Source of the DNA: DATATV01 sp035551355
GTDB lineage: Bacteria; Actinomycetota; Actinomycetes; Mycobacteriales; Pseudonocardiaceae
Assembly (NCBI GenBank): GCA_035551355.1
Contig: DASZNF010000070.1
Location: 1 to 43,459, forward strand
Direction of reading: 5' to 3'
Length of the DNA: 43,459 nt
This document shows, one piece after another, positions 1-6,418 of the stretch. The notes under the pieces were generated by a model. It was not told the DNA's origin and did not search any database. It saw only the letters and a list, made by a program, of their open reading frames with translations. Within the stretch, counting starts at the first letter, position 1. Each line of letters starts with the position of its first letter. A program made the translations under genes and the position numbers.

Positions 1-206
1 CCGAGCAGGAACGCACGCTGCTGGACCTGATCGGCGAGGGGCTGACCAACCGGCAGATCGCCGAACGCATGTACCTGGCCGAAAAGACGGTGAAGAACTA
101 CGTGTCCCGGCTGCTGGCCAAACTCGGCATGGAGCGGCGCATCCAGGCCGCGGTGCTGGCCACCCAGCTGCACGAGCAGGCCCGGCCGCACGACATCGCT
201 GTGTAG
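1..206 (+). CDS. Response regulator, C-terminal LuxR/NarL HTH (5' truncated by window edge)
   Basis: Only the last 67 codons are present, read in frame from base 3 to the TAG at 204-206. They hold a LuxR-type helix-turn-helix (LLDLIGEGLTNRQIAERMYL, then EKTVKNYVSRLLAKL), the DNA-binding half of a NarL-family response regulator. The wording of this HTH and the DevS-like kinase that follows 34 bp later suggest a DevR/DosR-type regulator. The kinase would phosphorylate its missing receiver domain. The family assignment is clear; the DevR identity is inferred from the neighbour. Confidence 0.85.
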   Translation, partial: EQERTLLDLIGEGLTNRQIAERMYLAEKTVKNYVSRLLAKLGMERRIQAAVLATQLHEQARPHDIAV

Positions 207-240
207 CAACCGATCCACCGTCGGTGAGGGATGGGATTGC

Positions 241-2025
241 TTGTGTAGCAGAAAGGTCGCTGTCGCGGGAATTCGCCGGAGTCCGTGCCACACTTCCGGT
301 GTGGACGACGCGGAGGGCGAACACGCAGGCGACTTACCCCGGATGATCACCGCGCTGTCTCAGCTGCGGTTGCGGGAGCTGCTCACCGAGATGCAGGGCC
401 GCATCGAGGAGATCGCGGTCACCCGGGACCGGATGGACGGGCTGCTGGAAGCGGTGCTCGCGGTGTCCGGCGGCCTGGAGCTGGATGCCACGCTGCGGCG
501 GATCGTGCAGGCCGCGATCGATCTGGTCGACGCCCGCTACGGCGCGCTGGGTGTGCTGGCGCCCAACGGAATGCTGTCCCGCTTCGTGCACGTCGGCGTC
601 GACGAGCAGACCCGCGAGCTGATCGGCAGGCTGCCCGCCGGGCGCGGGGTGCTGGGCGTGGTGATCGAGGAGGGCAAACCGCTTCGGCTGGACGAGATCT
701 CCGATCACCCCAGTTCGGTCGGCTTCCCGCCGAACCATCCACCCATGCATTCCTTCCTCGGGGTGCCGGTCCGGGCCCACGGCGAGATGTTCGGGCGGCT
801 GTACCTGACCGAGAAGAACGGCGGCGCGCACTTCACCGAGGACGACGAGGTGGTGCTGGAGGCGCTGGCCGGCGCGGCCGGGATCGCCATCGACAACGCC
901 CGCCTCTACGAGGAGACCCGGCGTCGCCAGCGTTGGCTGGAGGCGTCCGGCGAGGTCACCGCGGAACTGCTGGGCGGCACCGATCCGGCCGAGGTGCTGC
1001 ACCTGATCGCGCACCGCGCCATGGAGCTGACCGGCGCGAACTACGCGGTGATCGCGTTGTCCGACGAACCGGACGCGCCGCCCGCCGAGGTGACCGAGCT
1101 TCGGGTGACGGTGGCGGCCGGACTGGACGACGAGGTGGTCGATCGCCGGATTCCGGTGCACGGCTCGACTTCCGGCGAGGTGTTCCGCGATCACGTGCCG
1201 CGCAGCGTGGCCGGTCTGGAGTTCGACCTGGCCGTGGGGCTCGGCGTCGGCTTCGGCCCGGCGCTGGCGTTGCCGTTGCGGGCTGGGGAATCCACGGCGG
1301 GCGTGCTGCTGGCGTTGCGCGCGGCCGGCTCCCCGGAGTTCGACGACCAGCAGTTGCGGATGGTGTCCTCGTTCGCCGACCAGGCCGCGCTGGCCCTGCA
1401 ACGGGCGCAAGCCCAGTCCGCGCAACGGGAGCTGGACGTGCTGGCCGACCGGGACCGGATCGCCCGGGACCTGCACGACCACGTGATCCAGCGACTGTTC
1501 GCGATCGGGCTGGGCCTGCAGAGCACCCAGCGCCGGACGACATCACCGGCGGTGGCGGGCCGGGTGCGCGAGCACATCGACCAGTTGCAGGAAGTGATCC
1601 AGGAGATCCGCACCGCGATCTTCGACCTGCAGACCGAGGACGGGACCGGCGGCGGACTGCGGGCCCGGCTGCACGCGATCATCACCGGACTGACCAAGGA
1701 AACCTCGCTGCACACCACGATCCGGCTGTCCGGACCGTTGGACGTGGTGCCGCAGGCGCTGGCCGAGCACGCGGAGGCGGTGCTGCGGGAGGCGGTGAGC
1801 AACGCGGTGCGTCACGCGCGGGCCGGGGAACTGGCGATCACCGTGTCGCTGGGCGACGACCTGGTGATCGAGGTGACCGACGACGGGGTGGGCATCCCGG
1901 ACCCGGTGGCCCGCAGCGGCCTGCACAACCTGGCCACCCGGGCGGCCGACGCGGGCGGCAACTGTGCCATCGCGCGAACGCAGGGCGGTGGCACGCGTCT
2001 GGTGTGGAGCGCGCCACTGCCCTGA
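241..2025 (+). CDS. DevS/DosT-like GAF-GAF heme sensor histidine kinase
   Basis: This 594-residue cytoplasmic kinase has two GAF domains (about 70-215 and 230-395), a HisKA_3 dimerisation domain with RDLHDHVIQRL (phospho-His412), and a HATPase with an N-box near EAVSNAVRHA and a DDGVGIPDP nucleotide loop. GAF-A keeps the DevS heme signature: GFPPNHPPM carries the proximal histidine (His166, equivalent to M. tuberculosis DevS His149). GRLYLT carries the distal tyrosine (Tyr188, equivalent to Tyr171, with the same 22-residue spacing). It therefore probably senses O2, NO or CO, or heme redox state, and signals to the upstream regulator. The TTG at 241 has a GAGGGA ribosome site; GTG at 301 or ATG at 343 are alternatives closer to known family starts. 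Confidence 0.9.
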   Translation: MCSRKVAVAGIRRSPCHTSGVDDAEGEHAGDLPRMITALSQLRLRELLTEMQGRIEEIAVTRDRMDGLLEAVLAVSGGLELDATLRRIVQAAIDLVDARYGALGVLAPNGMLSRFVHVGVDEQTRELIGRLPAGRGVLGVVIEEGKPLRLDEISDHPSSVGFPPNHPPMHSFLGVPVRAHGEMFGRLYLTEKNGGAHFTEDDEVVLEALAGAAGIAIDNARLYEETRRRQRWLEASGEVTAELLGGTDPAEVLHLIAHRAMELTGANYAVIALSDEPDAPPAEVTELRVTVAAGLDDEVVDRRIPVHGSTSGEVFRDHVPRSVAGLEFDLAVGLGVGFGPALALPLRAGESTAGVLLALRAAGSPEFDDQQLRMVSSFADQAALALQRAQAQSAQRELDVLADRDRIARDLHDHVIQRLFAIGLGLQSTQRRTTSPAVAGRVREHIDQLQEVIQEIRTAIFDLQTEDGTGGGLRARLHAIITGLTKETSLHTTIRLSGPLDVVPQALAEHAEAVLREAVSNAVRHARAGELAITVSLGDDLVIEVTDDGVGIPDPVARSGLHNLATRAADAGGNCAIARTQGGGTRLVWSAPLP

Positions 2026-2031
2026 TCTCAC

Positions 2032-2067
2032 GCGGGTGCGGTCCGGTGTGTGCCGGACCGCACCCGC
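2032..2067. terminator. Bidirectional hairpin terminator
   Basis: A perfect 15-bp stem (2032-2046 with 2053-2067) closes a 6-base loop. It sits between the convergent kinase and doxX-like genes. There is no T-tract, as is common in actinomycetes. Confidence 0.8.
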
Positions 2068-2074
2068 CTCCCGG

Positions 2075-2686
2075 TCACCGCAGCCATGGGTGGCGGCGGA
2101 TCAGATCCAGTTTCGTCCACATCGGGCCGAAGCCCCAGGTGTTCCCGGCGGCGAACGCCGCGAGCACGATCAGGACCACGGCGTAGACGAGGTGGTAATC
2201 GATGATCGGGTTGGTGGAGAAGGTGCCCGCGCCGGCCGAGGTGAACCGGGCCAGCGGCCATTCCGCGATCCACATCGACGCCAGCAGCACCACTCCGGTG
2301 GTGGCCGCGATCCGCATTCCGATGCCCAGTACCAGCGCGAGGCCGATGCCCAGCAGGCCGAGCATGAACAGCCAGTCGGCCCAGCCGGTGCCGGCCCAGT
2401 CCCGCAGCATTCCTTGTAGTGGCCCGACTTCGACGTGGGCCAGGAAGCCCTTGGTGGGCGAGCCGCCGTTGACCCAGGCCTGCTTGCCGGTGGTGGAGTA
2501 GCCCAGCCCGAACGTCTTGTCCAGGAAGGCCCACAGGAAAGTCAGGCCCAGCACGATCCGCAGCACGGCCAGCACCTGCATGCCGGTCGGGTTGCGTCGG
2601 CTGATCAGCTGGCGCGACGAGGCTTCTTTGTTCTGCTGCAAAGGAATCTCCGGCGCCGCCTTTGGCGCGCTGTCCTTGATGGACAT
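2075..2686 (-). CDS. DoxX/DoxD-family membrane protein
   Basis: This 203-residue integral membrane protein has four hydrophobic segments (about 37-60, 105-125, 130-150 and 170-192) and the DoxX-type start LRIVLGLTFLWAFLDKTFGLG. DoxX/DoxD proteins are quinone-linked or redox-stress membrane subunits; the substrate here cannot be read from sequence. The ATG at 2686 is preceded by AAAGGAGG, which fixes the start. In mycobacteria and relatives such proteins are often linked with hypoxia or redox control, which fits the neighbouring DevS-like kinase, but this link is inferred. Its promoter region holds CGGCAA-N9-TTGCCG. Confidence 0.8.
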   Translation of the reverse strand: MSIKDSAPKAAPEIPLQQNKEASSRQLISRRNPTGMQVLAVLRIVLGLTFLWAFLDKTFGLGYSTTGKQAWVNGGSPTKGFLAHVEVGPLQGMLRDWAGTGWADWLFMLGLLGIGLALVLGIGMRIAATTGVVLLASMWIAEWPLARFTSAGAGTFSTNPIIDYHLVYAVVLIVLAAFAAGNTWGFGPMWTKLDLIRRHPWLR

Positions 2687-2769
2687 CGTGCGCCTCCTTT
2701 CGTCTTCGGCAAGCGCAGTATTTGCCGGAGGCGCGGAAGGCTGCTGGGGTCCAAGTTCCCTTCTCTCGG

Positions 2770-2945
2770 TGACTTCGGTGCACTGCCGCGGCCTGCGCGA
2801 GGGCAACTGGTCGTTCGCGATCGTGGCCGACTTCACCGACGCCGAGTCGTATCGCCAATACGACCTGGAAGACGGGCACAACCGGTTGCGGGCTGAACTC
2901 GCGCCGCACGCCGAGCAGGTCGGCCGGGCTCAGTTCGAGCTGTGA
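2770..2945 (+). pseudogene. Remnant of a Dabb (stress-responsive alpha/beta barrel) protein
   Basis: The reading frame ending at the TGA at 2943-2945 gives LREGNWSFAIVADFTDAES followed by YRQYDLEDGHNRLRAEL and a VGRAQFEL end. This matches the second half of small Dabb-domain proteins of about 95-100 residues. The N-terminal half, which should start MxRHxVLFxW, is absent: the frame runs back into the doxX promoter region without a proper start. I read it as a 5'-truncated, probably dead gene. Confidence 0.6.
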
Positions 2946-2951
2946 GCGTCG

Positions 2952-3776
2952 TCAGCCGATCAGTTCGGCGAAGCGGTCGAGGGTGTGCAGGGCCTCGGTT
3001 TCGCCGACGTGCGGCAGGTGGAAGGTGAGCCCGGCGGCGCCGGCCGCCCGGTAGGCCGCGACGAGTTCCGGGTCCGGAGTGACGGCGTTGACGATGGTCG
3101 GGGTGTCCGGGCCGACGGCGGCCAGTTGTTCGGCTGCCTTGTCCGGCGTGTCCACGCCGTTGGCGCTGGGCATCCAGCCGCCGAACCGCTTGGCCCGCTG
3201 GACCGCCCGTGCGCTGGAGCCGCCGACGAAGATCGGCGGGTGCGGTCGTCGCACTGGTTTGGGCCAGGCCTTCAGTGGGCCGAAGTCGACGAACTCGCCG
3301 TGGAATTCGGCCTCGTCGTTGGTCCAGATCTCGATCATCGCGGCCATCCGCTCGTCCAGCAACGCGCCCCGGGTCCGCGGGTCGGTGCCGTGGTTGCGCA
3401 TCTCCTCACGGTTCCACCCGGCGCCGATGCCGAAGACTGCCCGGCCGCCGGACACGTGATCCAGGCTGGCCACCTCCTTGGCCGCCTGGATCGGATCCCG
3501 CTGCACCAGCAGTGCGACTCCGGTGCCCAGTAACAATTTCTCGGTCGTGCCGGCGATCAGGCCGAGGGTGATGAACGGGTCGAGAGCCCGGAAATACTGC
3601 CGGGGGAGTTCGCCGCCGCGGGGATAGCTGGTGTCCCGGTCGGCCGGAATGTGACTGTGGTCGGCCAGGAACAGCGCGTGGAAACCGCGCTCCTCCACCG
3701 CGCGGCCGAGTTTCGCGGGCGGGATGGACTCGTCGGTCGGGATGGTGTGGATGCCGAAGGTCATCGCGGTAGGCAT
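2952..3776 (-). CDS. LLM-class F420-dependent oxidoreductase
   Basis: This 274-residue protein of the luciferase-like monooxygenase fold contains GFHALFLADHSHIP, LGTGVALLVQRDPIQAAKEV, VFGIGAGWNREEMRNHG and PPIFVGGSSARAV. This pattern is typical of actinobacterial F420-dependent TIGR03619-type enzymes, which move hydride between F420H2 and an unknown substrate. The ATG at 3776 is chosen (MPTAMTFGIHTIP); the second ATG at 3764 is equally usable. It is transcribed divergently from a MarR regulator 77 bp away, which is the likely controller. One leucine codon (3533-3531) is the rare TTA. Confidence 0.88.
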   Translation of the reverse strand: MPTAMTFGIHTIPTDESIPPAKLGRAVEERGFHALFLADHSHIPADRDTSYPRGGELPRQYFRALDPFITLGLIAGTTEKLLLGTGVALLVQRDPIQAAKEVASLDHVSGGRAVFGIGAGWNREEMRNHGTDPRTRGALLDERMAAMIEIWTNDEAEFHGEFVDFGPLKAWPKPVRRPHPPIFVGGSSARAVQRAKRFGGWMPSANGVDTPDKAAEQLAAVGPDTPTIVNAVTPDPELVAAYRAAGAAGLTFHLPHVGETEALHTLDRFAELIG

Positions 3777-3818
3777 ATTCGACAAGCTAGACTGATTAAC
3801 TGAGATTGACAACCCAGG

Positions 3819-3847
3819 TTGATCGCCTGGTCGGTCCCGTCTAGGAT
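3819..3847 (+). promoter_or_regulatory. Candidate promoter of the marR gene (leaderless)
   Basis: TTGATC (3819-3824), a 17-bp spacer and TAGGAT (3842-3847) form a plausible housekeeping promoter. The ATG at 3854 lies about 7 bases downstream, so the transcript would be nearly leaderless. The AT-rich stretch just upstream (3781-3812) is a likely MarR operator zone, though I see no clean palindrome in it. Confidence 0.4.
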
Positions 3848-3853
3848 TCGCGG

Positions 3854-4291
3854 ATGGTCCACGGTACGAATGTCGACGATCTCGCCACGGTGCTCTACGA
3901 CGGCATCGCGCTGACCGCGCGTCGGCTCCGGCAGTTGGCCACCCCGACCGATCTCTCGCTGCCCGAACGATCCGCACTGTCCCGTTTGGATCGAGGCGGC
4001 CCGGCCACCGCGGCCGAACTGGCCCGGGCCGAGCAGATCAGCCCGCAGGCGATGGCGGTCACACTGGCCGCGCTGGAGCGCCGGAACTTCGTTGCCCGCC
4101 AGGCCGATCCGCACGACCGGCGCCGGATCATCCTGTCGGCGAACGACGCCGGGCGGGAGGTGTTGCGGCAGCGACGCGACGCCCGGGCCCGGCAGGTCGC
4201 CCTCGCCCTGGATGAGCGGTTCACCGCCGCTGAACTGGACACGCTGCGCGCCGCCGCGCCACTGCTGGAACGCCTCGGCGAAGGAATCTAG
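3854..4291 (+). CDS. MarR-family transcriptional regulator
   Basis: This 145-residue winged-helix protein contains SLPERSALSRLDRGGPATAAE, ELARAEQISPQAMAVTLAAL and the wing DPHDRRRIILSANDAGREVL, with a long C-terminal dimerisation helix. The length is normal for MarR. It is divergent from the LLM oxidoreductase and probably represses it and itself in answer to a small molecule. The ligand is unknown. Confidence 0.88.
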   Translation: MVHGTNVDDLATVLYDGIALTARRLRQLATPTDLSLPERSALSRLDRGGPATAAELARAEQISPQAMAVTLAALERRNFVARQADPHDRRRIILSANDAGREVLRQRRDARARQVALALDERFTAAELDTLRAAAPLLERLGEGI

Positions 4292-4296
4292 GGTCG

Positions 4297-4486
4297 TGTA
4301 GCCGCCGGAAATCCTCGCTCTTCACCGACAGTTCGCCGACCGGCTCGATCAGTCGCGGATCATCCGGATCGTCCACTGTGGACGCGTGCGGTCCGGCGTG
4401 TCGTGGCGGGCGCTGACTCCGGAGAGGAAGGCCAGTTCCTCGCGGCGCGGGCCGGGCACGCGGCGGCGGCCGTGCCGGGGGCAGGT
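4297..4486 (-). pseudogene. Decayed XRE/MmyB-type regulator
   Basis: Two frames on the minus strand carry separate pieces of one family. At 4486-4410 the frame reads RRRVPGPRREELAFLSGVSA, the hallmark start of XRE/MmyB regulators (RRxPGLRREELAxLAGVS). At 4370-4300 another frame reads LIEPVGELSVKSEDFRRLHD, which matches the end of the MmyB ligand-binding domain. The roughly 200 residues that normally lie between are missing and the frames differ, so this is an internally deleted remnant. It fills the gap between marR and the Pmp3-like gene. Confidence 0.6.
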
Positions 4487-4623
4487 CGAACTCGGCGGAA
4501 TCGGCCAGCTCGCGACGGGCCAGGCTCGCCGGACGCGCCCCGAATTGCCGAGGCTGGTCGGAGTCGGCAGAATCGACGGTGACCTGTCCGGCGCGTTGTC
4601 TTTGTGGGAGGAGCGCGGCGCGA

Positions 4624-4785
4624 ATGGTGAAGGTGCTGCTCGTTCTGCTGTGCCTGGTGTTGCCCTGGCTGGCGGTGCTGATCAAGGACGGCCCCCGGCT
4701 GACCGTGCTGTGGACGTTCCTGCTCTGGCTGCTCGGGCACATTCCCGGCGTGGTGTACGGGATCTACCGCGTGGTCAAGGACTGA
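4624..4785 (+). CDS. Pmp3/YqaE-family small membrane protein
   Basis: This 53-residue protein has two transmembrane helices, MVKVLLVLLCLVLPWLAVL and LWTFLLWLLGHIPGVVYGIY. The layout and the GHIPGVVYGIY second helix match the Pmp3/YqaE (UPF0057) family of stress-linked proteolipids. A GGAGGAG ribosome site lies about 10 bases before the ATG, which selects this start over longer upstream frames. Confidence 0.75.
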   Translation: MVKVLLVLLCLVLPWLAVLIKDGPRLTVLWTFLLWLLGHIPGVVYGIYRVVKD

Positions 4786-4944
4786 TCGGACCAACCGTGG
4801 TTCCGCTTGCGGCGCGGCGAATGCGCCGTTCGGACTCGTTTGGCCGAAGATCGGTAACACCGGGGGTCCGGGTGGCGATTCCTGTTCGCCAGTCCGCAAT
4901 CACGGCTGGCGGGACCCAGCACGAAGGACCCGTGAGCCGCGGCC

Positions 4945-5592
4945 ATGGTCGACGACCCCTGCACACCCGCGCCACCGCACGCACCCGCGCCCCCGGGCAT
5001 ACCCGGGCCGCCGGGCGTAACCGCGCCCCCGGGCGTACCCGGGCCGCCGGGCGCGCTCGACTCGCCCGATGCCGGGCCGCGCACCGGTTTCCGCCTGCGT
5101 CATCCGGTGGTGCTGACCAGCGCCGTGCTGGCCGTCGCGGCCGCGGTCACCGGCTGCCTGCTGGCCATCCGGGCCGAACCGGCGGCCAGAACCACGGCGT
5201 CCCGGCCCACCGCGGTCGACTGCATCCGCGCCTTCGACGCCTCCACCGCGCCGGTCCGGCTGCGCACCCTGCTGGACACCCATCCCGCGGGCACCCCCGA
5301 TCGGGCCCTCGCAGGCGGATCGGCCATCCTCACCAGCGCCTGCGTGATCACCATCGAGAGCCCCGGCACCGGCGCCGCCGTCGAGTTCGCCGAACAGGCG
5401 GGCGGCGGTTTCACCCTGGACTGGCAGGGGATCGCCACCGCGCTGGGCATCACCCCGTTGTCCTGGAACGCCACCGTCAACCCGGACGGCACGCTGACCC
5501 CCCGCACCACCACCGGTTCGCTCACCGCACAGGCCGGCGCGACATCGAGTCCGCCGGCTGTCACCGCATCGAAGGAGTCACCCGCCCCATGA
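4945..5592 (+). CDS. Proline-rich single-pass membrane protein, unknown function
   Basis: This 215-residue protein has an N-terminal tail of PPG/PGPPG repeats (residues 6-40). It is followed by one membrane helix (about 54-74, LTSAVLAVAAAVTGCLLAI) and a likely extracytoplasmic domain of about 140 residues with two cysteines, which I do not recognise. The proline tail would be cytoplasmic. The stop overlaps the ATG of the SGNH hydrolase by four bases, so the two are translationally coupled and probably work together at the cell surface. Confidence 0.7.
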   Translation: MVDDPCTPAPPHAPAPPGIPGPPGVTAPPGVPGPPGALDSPDAGPRTGFRLRHPVVLTSAVLAVAAAVTGCLLAIRAEPAARTTASRPTAVDCIRAFDASTAPVRLRTLLDTHPAGTPDRALAGGSAILTSACVITIESPGTGAAVEFAEQAGGGFTLDWQGIATALGITPLSWNATVNPDGTLTPRTTTGSLTAQAGATSSPPAVTASKESPAP

Positions 5593-6368
5593 TCCGCCGT
5601 CCCTTGCGGTTAGTCCTCGCCGCCGCCCTCGCCCTCGGCGCCGTCGCCGCCGTTGTGGTGCCCTCCGAAGCGGCCACCCCCGCGGCGGCCACCGGCGCCT
5701 CCTGGTGCACCTCGCAGAAAGACGTGGCGATCATCGGCACCTCGGCCGAAACCGGCTACGGCACCACCGGCTACCCGACCGACGCGCAGACCTACGAACC
5801 CACCGCGTGGGGCTGGACCAACCGGTTCAGCCAGAGCCTGGCCGGCGGCTGGGGCACGGTGGTGCAGAACTACGCCCACAACGGCGCCATGGCCTCGGAC
5901 TTCCTGTCCGGCGGCCGCTGGCCCAACACGACCGGCGCGCTGGCCGACATCGCCACCAAGGCGCCCAACCTGGTGATCATCGACCTGGGCGCCAACGAGT
6001 TCTACACCCAGCTCGCCCCGGCGACCTTCGCTGCCAATCTGAAAACGGTGATCGACGACGTGAAGTCGGCCGCGCCGGGCTCGTCGATCCTGCTGTCGAT
6101 CTACGCGCAGTTGTTGTGGGCGCCCAACCAGTGGGCCTCCACCGAGACCAACCAGTGGCCGGTCTACGCCACCCAGATCTACAACACCGCGGTCGCCGAA
6201 GGTGTCGCGCTGGTGGACATGCGCCAGTACATCCCGAACGCGGGCAGTGCCAACCTGCCCAGCCCCTCGCCCTGGTACACCGACAACCTGCACCTCAACG
6301 ACGCCGGAAACCTGGCCGAGTACGGCGCGTTCTGGGGCTGGACGTCCTCCATCGCTTCCCTGTGCTGA
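5589..6368 (+). CDS. Secreted SGNH/GDSL-type hydrolase
   Basis: This 259-residue protein has a Sec signal peptide (residues 1-28, MIRRPLRLVLAAALALGAVA then VVVPSEA). SGNH blocks are visible: IIGTSAETGYG with nucleophile Ser52, QNYAHNGAM (block II), IDLGANEFY (block III, Asn136) and TDNLHLNDAG with Asp232 and His235. It should be a secreted esterase or deacetylase, perhaps acting on wall or plant polysaccharide; the substrate is unknown. Codon 8 is TTA (5610-5612), a rare codon placed where bldA tRNA could gate translation. A strong hairpin follows the gene. Confidence 0.85.
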   Translation: MIRRPLRLVLAAALALGAVAAVVVPSEAATPAAATGASWCTSQKDVAIIGTSAETGYGTTGYPTDAQTYEPTAWGWTNRFSQSLAGGWGTVVQNYAHNGAMASDFLSGGRWPNTTGALADIATKAPNLVIIDLGANEFYTQLAPATFAANLKTVIDDVKSAAPGSSILLSIYAQLLWAPNQWASTETNQWPVYATQIYNTAVAEGVALVDMRQYIPNAGSANLPSPSPWYTDNLHLNDAGNLAEYGAFWGWTSSIASLC

Positions 6369-6387
6369 CCTGATTTTCCGGTCGGCC

Positions 6388-6418
6388 GACCCGTTGCCCG
6401 GGTTGCGGGCAACGGGTC
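6388..6418. terminator. Bidirectional hairpin terminator
   Basis: A perfect 12-bp stem (6388-6399 with 6407-6418) closes a 7-base loop. It lies between the convergent SGNH and sigma/CAP genes and overlaps the stop codon of the latter. Confidence 0.8.

Noticed and set aside
2744..2762. DosR-type box upstream of doxX
   Set aside because: GGGGTCCAAGTTCCC only loosely matches the 20-bp palindrome, with several mismatches in key positions.
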